Assembly: GCA_036937835.1 (NCBI GenBank)
Contig: CM072881.1
Location: forward strand, 3,116,501 to 3,180,500
Length of the DNA stretch: 64,000 nt
DNA from: Pampus argenteus
Taxonomy: Eukaryota > Chordata > Actinopteri > Scombriformes > Stromateidae
Direction of reading: 5' to 3'
A program made the position numbers and the translations under genes. A model generated the notes under the pieces. It ran no database searches, was not told where the DNA came from, and saw only the letters and a list, made by a program, of their open reading frames with translations. This document shows positions 53,605-64,000 of the stretch, piece by piece (within the stretch, counting starts at the first letter, position 1; every line of letters begins with the position of its first letter).

Positions 53605-53860
53605 GTAGCAAATGAAAACTTATTAGCTGCTCCTCTTCCTTATCCACCTTCAATTGAATGGTTTGGATTCAGAGAGCTCCATTTCTCCTCTTGCTGTCTT
53701 TTTCAACTGTATCAGCACTGCTTCAATTGCCCGCTATCGATACAGCTTCCTGTCCAAGGCACTCTCATTTGATTGAGCTGGCCACGGTCTATCTCTATAG
53801 CCAGGTCAGAATCATTTAGCCTAATGGCTTTCAGTAGCCGTTGCTGATAGTCAATACAGT
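53605..53860. promoter_or_regulatory. Candidate conserved non-coding block with ATCGAT motif
   Basis: Repeat-free sequence containing CTTATTAGCTGC, TTCAATTGAATGG, TTCAATTGCCC, GCTATCGATAC (Cut/Onecut-type ATCGAT at 53736-53741), TTTGATTGAGC and CCTAATGGC. Motif texture suggests an enhancer. Inference only. Confidence 0.35.
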
Positions 53861-54243
53861 ATGTATACGTGTGTGTGTGTGTGTGTGTGGCAGGTCAGCT
53901 GATTCTATCTGGAGAGCAATCCTATGGTCTAATACCCCAGAGGCTTTTCCTCTTATTAAAGCACAAACAGAGACTGATATAGAAAGAGAAACCAAATGCA
54001 AACAAATATGTTTGCATTTCAATCCACCTGAGCATGTGCACGCAGCGTAGATCTGAACAGAACGAGGCCAGTCATTACAGGGATGAGAGTGGTGGCTCAT
54101 AAGGGCTGATGATATCTGGTTGAGTCCCAAAGGGAAGCTGTAGATTGCTAATAGTTATCCAGCTGCCGTTATCTCTGATCATGATACACTTAAGACCCTG
54201 CTGATCCTCACTGCTTCCTCATAATGAAATCAAAGACCTGCAT

Positions 54244-54272
54244 AGTGTGTGCGTGTGTGCGTGTGTGCGTGC

Positions 54273-54304
<32 letters not shown>

Positions 54305-54305
54305 C
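54244..54305. repeat. Compound (GCGT/GT)n microsatellite
   Basis: About 62 bp of alternating GT with periodic GCGT units, directly visible. Confidence 0.95.
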
Positions 54306-54365
54306 TTTCAACACAAGTGCCACATTTTGCCAGGTTTGGACAGCATTTTCGACATTTGATCACTG

Positions 54366-54420
54366 TATTATTATTATTATTATTATCATTATTAATAATA
54401 ATAATAATAATATTAATATT
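54366..54420. repeat. (TTA)n/(AAT)n inverted trinucleotide run
   Basis: A run of ATT units turns into a run of AAT units, making an AT-only imperfect palindrome of about 55 bp. Confidence 0.93.
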
Positions 54421-56024
54421 TCAGAGGCACTGCATGGTAATACAGATTACCCACAGTTTGATTTAATAAATCTGCATTGTGTTACCTCACAACAATAATG
54501 TAATTTCTTTGTCCATTGTGATGAAATAATTACCAAGTTTTCAAGGGTCTGAAATTTTTAATGAATTAAAACAAATAGATCCCTGAAATTAGTAAAACGT
54601 TTAACTTTTTTTTTTTTTTTTTTTAAGTGTTGAACACTATAAACTTTTATCTTTCTCTCCCAGCTGTTAGGTATCCCTTCATTATAACAGAACCTCCAGC
54701 ATTTGTCTGAACTGCCTGAGCAAGCAGCCATCTATGAAATATGTGTTAGTAAGGATCGATCCACAGAAATCTTACTTTGATTCCTTTACATCACTTTTTT
54801 ACTTGCTGTATTGGTATATTGATATGGTATATTGAAATATACCTGGCAAATTATTGCAGAAAGTATTAGAAAATGACCCTCAAATTCAAGTACTTAAAAG
54901 AAAAAAAAATAGTGTAACAACTGTGTACTAGACAGGCACAATGCTTTTATAGAGAGTCAGCCTGCATGAATAAAGGGACACACACACACACACACTTAAA
55001 CACAAGAGCATTCCTTCATTTTTATGAATGTGCATCTGCCCTGAACGTGTCTTCTTCCGCACGGTGGCACCGGTGGTGTCGGTGGCTTTGTGCCGAGGTC
55101 TGATTGAATCGGGCACACAGGCAGATTTACATATGTTTGCCATTGTAACGACGGTTAGTGAATATCATGTAGCAGCCCTAGAGGGAACTGGCAGCCAGAG
55201 GACCTGCAACACACTCTGAATTCTAAACAGTCTCTCCTCTCCTCTCCACCAGCCTCACCACTCTACTCCTTCATGAACATGATTTCTCTCCCACTCACTC
55301 GTTCTGTCTTGCTCTCCCTCTCTTGCTGGCCTTCTTGTTCTCGAGCTATCATCACATACACACACATACACACACACACATACACCGAGTTGGGTCGTGG
55401 AGTGTCCCCGCTTGGCTGGTGAGGGACTGGGAGTGTCGGCCAATCTCTGCTCAGCCGAGTGTTAAATTAGATTCCGTTGCCTCTCTGTCAGAGTTGTTTG
55501 CGTGTGTGTGTGTGCGTGTGTGTGTGTGTGAGTATGTCTCACACACTTGTGCATAACTCACTCATAGGGACTGGGTCACTGTCACACACACACTGACACA
55601 CACTGATATTCATAGTAAGAGACTGTTCTCAATGTAACGTCAGTGAGTTTGGGGATCCACAGCCTCCCTCATGCTGCGGCTGCTGCTGCTGATGATGATG
55701 ATGCAGGCTAAATGCAGCGTGTGTTGGCGAATATATGAGTTACACTAAAAACATATATAGAGATATTTGTTTCCACTTATTGTCTAATATATTTGTTTCT
55801 TTCTCTGCATAGGTGGCTTTCTCATAATTCTCCATAATTAAAGCAAATGGAGAATTAGCATCTCTTTAGCAGGGAAGCATTTCATGATTGTATTGTACTG
55901 TGAACAGATGGAGGCTGTTTTACACTGCATAATATAACACTGTATTTATGATGTAATGTTATTATTTAATGATTATAAGACCACTGGGGCGTGCTTAGCC
56001 TGATAACAGATCAGTGTTTCTGTG

Positions 56025-56063
<39 letters not shown>

Positions 56064-57058
56064 ACAGGTAACTAGAGCTAATCTCAGTTAAGCATTTGAA
56101 GAGTCGTGTGACGAGTGTATCTAATGTACATATGCTTGTTTACACGTTAGATCTGATCACAGTGTGAACCAGATCACCTGCAGATATGGTCTGGCCAATC
56201 AAATCGCACTTGTTTTGTGTGTTTTAACACTTGAATTAAGGTTTGTTTGTTTTTTTTAAATGAGGTGGAAATGGGGTGAAGGTATCACACTCAGGTACAC
56301 ACAGTTCAGATTTTGGGCTTCTCATAAACACCTGTTCTAATCTTAATCACACGATCAATAGAAAATCAATCACACTCATGAAGATACATGAAGGAATCTA
56401 TTAATTAATATGAGGTGTTGTAGTGTTTACAATGAGTGAAATGGAGTAAAGTAAAGTGAAAGGAAAGCTCATTTTGTCGTCTCTTCTCGGTGCTTCTTCC
56501 GTGGTGAGTCTTTGTTTCAGCTCCCTCTGCCTCAGCGTTTTAAGTGAGACAACATGTTAAACCTAATTAAAGTGGAATCCAGCTAAGCCAACATTACTTT
56601 TTGTTTACTGACAAAATGTCTGCAGTATTTTGGAAGAGTGCTCCTTCCCTCCAATCTTTCTCTACCTCTGTCTTTTTTTTTCCCCCTCTGTCCTCTTTTT
56701 TTGTCTAATGTCTGCAGTGCACATCAATATTAATCACCCCCTAAAGCAGCAAGTTTCTGGCATGTTTACACAGTCTGGCCAAAAAAGCTGCATAAGCCAA
56801 AAGACTGCAGTCTGTCTGACCATGTATATGTGTATGCGGTTGGCTTCTTCACTTACTTTCTAATACATTTAAAAGGCGTGCAATCATTCACTCTGCATGT
56901 ACGTAAAGGGTCTCAGTCCCTTTGATGCAGTGTGTGTGCTGATTTGAAGAGCATCCCTTAGTGTTGGTGGATGCTCTGTCTTTTATGGTGTGTGTGTGTG
57001 TTGTTTGTTTGAGCTAGTATGACAACACATCCCTTTTGGCAGTGATATATCATAATGT

Positions 57059-57059
<1 letters not shown>

Positions 57060-57102
<43 letters not shown>

Positions 57103-57234
57103 ATGTCCCAGGCTGATGAACCTCACTATTTCTCGGCCCCAATCTTCATTACTTGTATCTGTCACCCAGGAACAATAAAGCAGTGGTGATCAGAGTGTAA
57201 GAGACACACACACATAGTGTCACACCAGTTGGAT

Positions 57235-57265
<31 letters not shown>

Positions 57266-57268
57266 ACA
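57060..57268. repeat. (GT)n and (CA)n microsatellites in opposite orientation
   Basis: A GT run of about 39 bp (57060-57098) and a CA run of about 34 bp (57235-57268) lie 137 bp apart on the same strand, so they can pair as an inverted repeat. Confidence 0.93.
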
Positions 57269-59639
57269 GACGCATACAAATGCACACAGTGTAGGGTTTA
57301 TATGTATGTTGCTGTATGTTTGTGTTAGTATGGCGAATACTGGGTTTTATTTTGATTCAGTGCTTTTAGTATCACATCTCTGCCAAATCCACCTGTCACT
57401 CTAAAATCATTACAATGCATATACCCACACACACATGCACACACACAAGCACACACATGCACACAGGGCAGTGTAGCTCCAGGGGTGAAGGGAGGAAGGA
57501 TGACCATTACCCAAGCAGACAGCCTGGGTAATGGTTAGTTGGGGTGTAGAGGAGCCCCAGGCTACTATGGAAAATAGCTGAAGAGAAGGGAATCAATATT
57601 AGACACACACACACCACGCAAGTGTGTGTGTGAACTATTTAATTACCCTTCAGAGAATGAACCTGATTTTTGTCTGTCTAATCTTCTCACACATAGACAC
57701 CCAGTCATTTGTAAATTAGCCAACAAGCCTTTTGTTCCACCATAACATCCCTGCTCTGCTCTGTTTAATGACTCGCAGGTCAATTCATCCAGGCTAAATC
57801 TTTTATCTTATCTGAATCTTAATTCAGATATTGAGCATGGACACACACACATCAACACTTCTTGCATGATGGTCATTAAAGGTGCTAGACGGAACATTTT
57901 GTAAAATGAATCTGTTATTGCAGATGGTTGGAGGTTTCTTTGGCAGAAACTCAGATCTCTTCGCACTGGAAGAATGCCCTTTTTCTGCTTTGTGCAATAT
58001 AGCAAATCATACAGATTCCTCTACAACTGCAACCCAGGAGATCTGTACTAAAACAACAATGATGTGGGACATCATCCTATACAATTATCACAAATTCTTT
58101 ACACTTTTCATTTGTGTCATACATATCTCATACATGTGCCTCGTGTATAAATGGAGCCAGAGTCCATCACGCACCACGCATGGCGCTCCGCTGAGCTGAA
58201 GGGAAATAAACTTGATGAGTGAAAGATGGAGAACGGAGAAAGAGAGACGGGTGGTTGATGCAAAGAGATAGATGGAGGGATGGAGGGAAAGAGGGATAGA
58301 TAGTATGATTTAGCTGATAGGAGAAATCATTTACCAGCGCAATTTGTCGACAAGGATCTGGGGATGTCTCAGTGTGTCAGCCCTTCCGTCACTTTGATGG
58401 ATGATGGAAGTTCACTGACTCTAACACTATCTCTCTCTCTCTTACTCTGCCTCTATTCCTGCTCCCTCATTTCTGCCTTAAACCCCAGCTGAGTAAAACC
58501 GTCTCCAGCTCAGTGTGGGAGCATGCTCGCGTGTATGTGTATGTGCATATACGTGTGCATGCATGCGGGGCGATGTATCACACAGCAGCTCAACATTTAG
58601 GCATATTAGAAAGAAAACTTCCAGGTAAACTATTTCCCTGCAGCTCTCACGTCACAAAGCAACCATTTGTTAATTTGACTGTCTTTGCTCATGGTCAACT
58701 AGTGGTGTGTGTGTTTTGTTTATGGTAGTGTATTTGTGTGATTGTGTGCTTCTCTTCAGTGTGTGTATTGACCATGTGAGGCCATATATCAGCTCAGGTC
58801 TTCACAGATGCTGCCAGGCAGGGATGCCTGTCAATGAGGTTCCTTGTTTTAGCCCCGGGGCCACAGCTCCACCCTGCACAGACTCTGAGATTAACAATGA
58901 GACAAATCTCAGCTTGACCAATAATAACAAGTGAATTAGAGAGTTAGTGTAAACGTGGAACTTCTACGGTCTGTTCCAGGAGTAAGACAAGCTCAATACA
59001 ACTTTGCTCAACAGTATGAATTGGGAATGGCATATAAAAACACCCATGAAATGATGTAAACATTGTTTATTTATTGTTCTCACAGGCCCGCAGACCATTG
59101 CATTTTAAAGGTCAACAGATGGAGGACTGAGGCCGGTCAAGTTGTCAACTGTGAGAAGGGCCAAACAAAAATATAATACAAGATGGATAAGAGAGTATAA
59201 GTATAATATACAAACGGTCACAATGGAAACATTTCATGTTTTGTTTTGTTTGTTTCAAGCTCCAATTTTGTGTTATTAAAATCACCTGTAGTAGATACCT
59301 AATATCACAATATGGTCATTAAACCCCTGGAGCATGTTTATTTCAAAGAAATGAAAGAAACTTCCAATGCAGTGTATTTACAGGTGGAAACACGGGAAGA
59401 TGTGCATATGAAACAGTATGACGACATGCTTTTTAGACTGACAGCAATGCAACAATGTCACTGTGATCTCAGAAATAAGAAAGACAGTACTTCATAAACG
59501 GCCCAGTACTACGACATTAGTAACACTTTTTACACGTTAAAAATACCAATTAAAAGTGCTATTAAGCTGTTCAACTGTTAGGATATCACAAAGCATTACT
59601 CGTATCCAAATCTAACAAGACGAGTCTTATTTCATTATT

Positions 59640-59930
59640 GATGACTTGACTCATTTGCTGCTGGACATTTATTTTGTCTTCATTTGTATGTGAAGTGAGC
59701 TTAAGTAAATCCTAAATTGAGCATTACACTTCTCTGCCCGGGAGTCGACGGTGACTCTCTGACTGGCTACAGTCAGCGAGCCATCGGCAAACTGCTTTGT
59801 TATGCTCAACACCATCAATCTCCATGCATAAGAATAGCCAACTTCAATACTGCTATTGATTGGAGAAACCTTTGGAAATGACTAAGGTCAAAGCCTCATC
59901 CCTTCTCAAAAAGTTGCAATGATTGATTTT
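59640..59930. promoter_or_regulatory. Candidate conserved non-coding block upstream of the RBFOX3-like exon
   Basis: Repeat-free sequence about 1.3-1.5 kb before the coding exon, with CATTATTGATGACTTGACTC, ACCATCAATC, CTATTGATTGG and GCAATGATTGATT motifs. The repeated TGATT/ATTGAT cores resemble homeodomain/TALE-type sites. Inference only. Confidence 0.33.
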
Positions 59931-60310
59931 TAAATTTTTTTAAGCCATTTTCCATCAGGTTTTGAAGCAATGCGGATGAGAAGCAGGGTGTTAATATGTC
60001 AGATGGATTCATCATCATTGTTTGGAGGGAATGATTATCTGACAGGCATGTAAATGAGAGAGTGTGGACAGGGGTGAAAGAGCATGATATTCACCTTAAC
60101 AGGGGATAGAAAGGGAATCACAGCAACTGAAGCAAGTGAGGAATAAATGGAGGAAAGTAGAAAGGAGAGGGAAAATGCCAATTTGTGTTAGAAACATGGA
60201 TTTCAAACCAGAGCATCTCATCAAAAGAGTATCAGTTAATTGATCTCTCTCATCTCTTAAAAGGGATGCAGTTTGCATCACTTTCCTTTGGTCTACATGT
60301 TTGTGATTCC

Positions 60311-60341
<31 letters not shown>

Positions 60342-61136
60342 GTTGGGTCAGTGGGTGGGGGGGTTATGTTTTGATCAAACAGACCTCTGTTCTGTAAATG
60401 AAGGCAGTATTTTTCTCTTACTATGTATAAAGGATACACTCACTTTCTCACTTTGGTGTTCACACACACATGAGCACATGTAACATGATATGATTTGATT
60501 TTCTCTCATGATAGTAGAAGTAGTTGGATTACTTCCTGTGTTTTCTTCCAGTTTTGAATACTGTTTTACCTCTTTTCTCTTCATCCCTTCATATTATCTC
60601 TGCTGAACATAACTGCCAATCATATAAAGATCCGGCCTTTTCATTGAATAGTAAAAAAAAAAAAAAAATTTATGCAACTGAGTTTGTGAATCTGCTACTA
60701 TAGAGATGGTTGTATCGTCAGCAAACATATGTGCATTTCAATTGTCAAACACTATGGGAACACTAGGGAAGATCATTTGTGTGTATGCTAAACAACAAAG
60801 GATTTCATCCAGTTGGTAGCATTCTCACTGTAGCCATACTGAATAGAGTAGAATTGTGTGATCTATCAAATCGAACGCAATCCGTCATCCATTATATGTA
60901 TCAATGCAGTTTCAGTAGAAAGTTTTTAGTTTCCATATATTTCTAAATGTGATCAATTACAACTCCTTCCAAAAGGTTGCCAATGGAGATCAGATATAAT
61001 GTGACACTTCAGATAGATTTGACAAGCTACACCAGAGACAGATCCACTCTGGACAAAAAATCAGAACGCTACGCCAAAGTCAAAAGAAATCTATCATTAA
61101 TAAAATGTCTGTGTGCAGATATAATGCATATTCAAA
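59931..61136. other. Distal 3' part of the long intron, no gene
   Basis: A GT run at 60314-60341 ending in G-rich sequence, an A-rich run at 60652-60668, and AT-rich sequence. No exon other than the one at 61197 is supported. Confidence 0.6.
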
Positions 61137-61196
61137 CAGAAACTAATATTTTCTTTCTCTCTCTTCCTTCTCCCTGTTCTTGGATCTTACATGCAG
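61137..61196 (+). other. 3' splice site of the RBFOX3-like exon
   Basis: A possible branch sequence AACTAAT (61140-61146), a pyrimidine-rich stretch TTTTCTTTCTCTCTCTTCCT (from about 61149) and the terminal TTACATGCAG ending at 61196. The next nucleotides GGTAACCAAGAG encode GNQE in phase 0, the known family boundary. Confidence 0.8.
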
Positions 61197-61445
61197 GGTA
61201 ACCAAGAGGCCCCAGCTCCCCCTGAAGCCATGGCCCAACCCTTCCCACCAGCTCAGTACCCCCCTCCACCACAGAATGGGATACCTGCTGAGTATGCCAC
61301 GCCCCACACCCACCCACCGGCTGACTACACAGGACCTAGCACGGTGGCCGAGCATGCCCTGACACTGTACACGCAGACACACACACAGAGCGAACAGCCG
61401 GGAAATGACAACAACACCCCAGCCCTCACAGCCAACACAGTAACG
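61197..61445 (+). CDS. rbfox3: RBFOX3-like (NeuN) splicing factor, N-terminal coding exon
   Basis: The 249-nt exon encodes 83 residues beginning GNQEAPAPPEAMAQPFPPAQ. It includes the family signature YPPPPQNGIPAEY, then DYTG, an AEHALTLYTQ segment and a Gln/Thr/Asn-rich tail ending TANTVT. RBFOX proteins bind UGCAUG in pre-mRNA through one RRM and control neuronal alternative splicing. This Pro/Gln-rich region precedes the RRM, which lies beyond the window. The MAQPFPPAQYPPPP wording is closer to vertebrate RBFOX3 than to RBFOX1 (MAQPYASAQF) or RBFOX2 (MVQPFTTIPF), from memory of those families. The acceptor is TGCAG|GGTAAC and the donor ACG|GTGAGT (61445/61446), both phase 0. An internal ATG at 61230 sits in GCCATGG, an excellent initiation context matching the usual NeuN start, so GNQEAPAPPEA may be untranslated in some transcripts. 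Which teleost duplicate (a or b) it is cannot be decided. Confidence 0.88.
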
Positions 61446-64000
61446 GTGAGTCTACGCCTAAATATTTACACAGATTTACATGGATGTATTAGAAATACCT
61501 GGACTATCCAATGCAACCCCATACACCAGCCCTGCAACAAATCCCATCATCCCATTAATCCCATCCAGAGAACCAATGTTGTTCTGAACAGCTTCACTCA
61601 AACGCCGTAGCGTGGTAGAGAGGGGAGAGATGTGATATTTAAATCCAGGAATAACTGTGTGTATTTTCAGACTCTCCCTCCTGGAAGACATTTATGAACT
61701 CAGGTATTCATATAAAACATAACAGAAATAGTTGTGTCTTGAATGAAAGGACAGCGAGATGCTGCTCCTATCTCACTTCTGCACGGTTGACCAATCACTG
61801 CGGAATACAGAAATGATGCTACGTAACCCCCCCTAACCCCCACCTAGCTGCGTGTGGGGAGGTTCCAGAGACATTTGACATCCAACATGTTGTTCTGAAG
61901 GAGTACACCAGCCCCTTATATTCTCCATCTATAATTCAAACACAAAAATTGTCTGTATATATATATATTTTTTTTTTCTTCAAAAATCTGGGCCTTTAAC
62001 AGATTAGATTAGAGATGTGGGCTAAATTTGACTTTAGAATGCAATAGGATGCAGATGGTGAAATCTAAAATTCAACTCGCCATCTTGTAAATGAATTTAT
62101 GTATTTTTAGCCACCAGTCCCTCTGTGCTATTCTCCTTTGAAGACTGTAAGGTTTGGACATAGTTGAGACAGACAGAGAGTTCGCTCACTGCAGCTCAGC
62201 CCGAATGCTTTGGTAGTGGCTGGTGGAACAGTGTGAAGGAAACAGGGAGCTGAGTGTGAAACCTCTCAGTGACTCCACGACTGTCTTTCTGAAGTTTCTT
62301 CAACACACATCTCACATAACATGAAACCTAAAACTTACAAAGTAAAAAGTATCCTAATCTTTGCTCAAAATAAAAACTCCCAAATCTGGAAATGCATGAA
62401 ATAAGAAAGCAGATGAGATCCTAAAGATATAAAGAATGAGAAGAGAACAGATAGCTTTCACTTTAAAAGTTCTTTAGTCATATCTTAGGCCGACACTATA
62501 ACATCAAGCGAGTGTGCAAATGCAGTAATAGATTGGTGGCTATATGTCACATTTCAGCTGCCTTTTAGAACAGACCTGCAAACACACGCACAGGCAGTGC
62601 TAAGGATATCCACACTATAGTTAACTGTACCATCACTTCCATCTAGCCGAGGAGCCTTCAAGCTGTCAGGGCCAATAAGACTGGAGCATGCTGGGAAGGT
62701 ATGGGAGTGTATAGTCAGTGATGGCAGAGTGGGGGAGTCCAGCGAAAGGAGAAGACATGGTACCGTCAGCATTACTGGGAGTGTTTTACAGTCACTGTGG
62801 AGAGTTTGTCACACGCTGTAACGGTTACTGTCAAGAGACATAGTTACTGGAGGATAAAGTAGCAAGACACCATACACACTTTCACTGTGGCCTAAAACAC
62901 ACGTTTTCTGCATTTATTGCTATAAGAATATACTTTTAAACTGGGTCAGACCAATACATCAGGTTGATAATGTGTCATTCTTTTACAAAAATAACTAAAA
63001 TAATAGTGTGTGACATTTCAACATGGATGTACGTTGATTGATTGATTATATACCGTGTATATTGTAGAATTACTTCCACATTACACTGGCTGTCAGACAT
63101 ATCTTATCCTGAAACTCTCCAAACTGTATTTGAGTGGTGTAATCTTTATAGATATTAACTAAACACATTTATTCAGGTAGAAAAAGAGATGAGCGGGTGT
63201 GTTGAGCACTCTGCTCAAAAACAGAGTGCTTCAAACAACAAGGCAATAAAGGCAGTCCAGATATAAGAAAATGTGACTATGAAATATTAAAAAGCCTTTA
63301 TTGTAGTGGTTAAATTGTGAACACTTTGACCACTGTGGGTCTTCATACAGGCTTAAAAAAACAGACAACACCATATAGTAGCAGCCAATCACATGACGCA
63401 GAGAATACCACGGCAGGTGAAACATAGGTTTTACATAGGCTGTGAGAAAAAATGACACAGAACATGTGTGTTTATATCCTCATTGGGACCAGGATACCTT
63501 AACACTTCCGGGTGATGGATCTAAAAAGCTTCCCTTTGGTTAAGTTTAGCCTTGGAGGTATCACAATTCCTAATTCTAATGGCATATTTTATTTATCTTT
63601 CTCTCAGGCGTTTTTGTTTGGCCTATATAGAAAAAGCCTTCCACACAGGACAGATGATATATATAAAGTAAAGAGATACAGTTAATGAAATTGTGTTGTT
63701 CATAAGTTTAAATGGCCATTACACCACTATCCTACAAGTTAACACAGTTCCGTAAACACCACGCCCTGTTCAGAGTGATATCCCTCGACGAGTTTGGATC
63801 AATCAGGGCGATGCTAACGTTGTAGCTGCTAAATCCATGCTGAAAATAATAAAGCTATGTTACTGTGTATACACATACATATCAACATACTGTGTACATT
63901 TAAAATGATAAACTCACTGGCATTTCAAGTGAATATTATTAATAACAGTAGCTGAGGTGGTGTGTGACTCCAGTGTTAACTTAGCTCAGGTTAGGTTGAG
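61446..64000 (+). other. Start of the following intron of the RBFOX3-like gene
   Basis: It begins GTGAGTCTAC at the donor. The remaining sequence to the window end is AT-rich, with a short (AT)n/T run near 61958-61978. No RRM exon (RLHVSNIPFRFRDPDL-type sequence) is present, so the next coding exon is outside the window. Confidence 0.65.
63870..63957. repeat. Diverged interspersed repeat, copy B
   Basis: TACACATACATATCAACATA onward to AACAGTAGCTGAGG aligns by eye with 4791-4874 in the same orientation. Family unknown. Confidence 0.55.

Larger units (their letters stand above)
53861..59639. other. Intronic DNA with many microsatellites, no gene
   Basis: GT at 53870-53889, a GCGT/GT compound run at 54244-54305, TTA/AAT runs at 54366-54420, T19 at 54606-54624, CA near 55357-55384, GT at 55502-55530, 56027-56061 and 57060-57098, CA at 57235-57268. 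A CpG-dense unique segment lies at 55030-55160. TGCATG occurs as an overlapping pair at 58556-58565. No gene supported. Confidence 0.55.
13155..61196 (+). other. Inferred giant intron (about 48 kb) of the RBFOX3-like gene
   Basis: If the two phase-compatible exons are joined, the intervening 48,042 bp is one intron with GTAAGA at its 5' end. Its 3' end has a possible branch site (AACTAAT, near 61140-61146), a pyrimidine tract and CAG at 61194-61196. RBFOX genes in vertebrates are known for very long 5' introns. No coding exon of another gene was found inside on either strand. The interior consists of simple repeats, transposon relics and unique-looking blocks that may be regulatory. Confidence 0.5.

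Noticed and set aside
55790..55812. Second strong acceptor-like sequence TTTCTTTCTCTGCATAG
   Set aside because: No exon-like sequence follows. Treated as a chance pyrimidine tract.
61446..61610. Continuation of the RBFOX3-like frame past the exon to a stop at 61610
   Set aside because: A strong donor GTGAGT occurs at 61446 where family exons end, and the translated sequence beyond it does not resemble RBFOX proteins.
61476..61691. - strand 71-codon frame after the RBFOX3-like exon
   Set aside because: It lies in the following intron, with no domain and no supporting splice sites.

Overview
The window looks like a stretch of a teleost fish nuclear genome. It is AT-rich and very dense in (GT)n/(CA)n, (CT)n, (GATA)n and (TTA)n microsatellites. 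It carries remnants of DNA transposons of types common in ray-finned fish (a Tc1-like transposase fragment, piggyBac-like TTAA elements, hAT/Harbinger-like non-autonomous elements). It has almost no protein-coding sequence, and nothing resembles an operon, a bacterial gene, a CRISPR array, a tRNA or an rRNA. The species cannot be named from the sequence.

The only coding sequence I can support belongs to one gene on the + strand, an RBFOX-family RNA-binding splicing regulator, most like RBFOX3 (NeuN). The exon at 61197-61445 encodes the conserved GNQEA...MAQPFPPAQYPPPPQNGIPAEYA N-terminal region, has a clear 3' splice site and a GTGAGT donor, and is in phase 0 at both ends. A second exon, less certain, lies at 13029-13154. 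It has an in-frame stop 5' of its ATG, 42 open codons and a CAG|GTAAGA donor, also in phase 0, so it can splice directly in frame to the GNQEA exon. On that reading, 1-13028 is promoter/5' flank or an upstream intron, 13155-61196 is one intron of about 48 kb, and 61446-64000 starts the next intron. The RRM exons lie beyond the window.

Layout: 1-12.7 kb has no supported gene and holds a TTAA-flanked inverted-repeat element (6409-6808), a 170-bp GATA array and several AT-rich homeobox-motif blocks. 12.37-13.15 kb is a pyrimidine-rich tract leading into the putative first coding exon. 13.2-61.2 kb is the long intron, with microsatellites, decayed transposons and several unique-looking blocks with clustered TAAT-type and POU-octamer motifs that read like conserved non-coding enhancers (around 21.0, 24.0, 26.7, 49.7, 51.2, 53.7 and 59.7 kb). 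61.2-61.45 kb is the RBFOX3-like exon.

I found no convincing undescribed system. The best leads are the alternative N-terminal exon of the RBFOX3-like gene, the enhancer-like blocks in its giant intron, and two uncharacterised interspersed repeat pairs. No alignment or database search was possible, so repeat-family and conservation calls rest on motif recognition alone.
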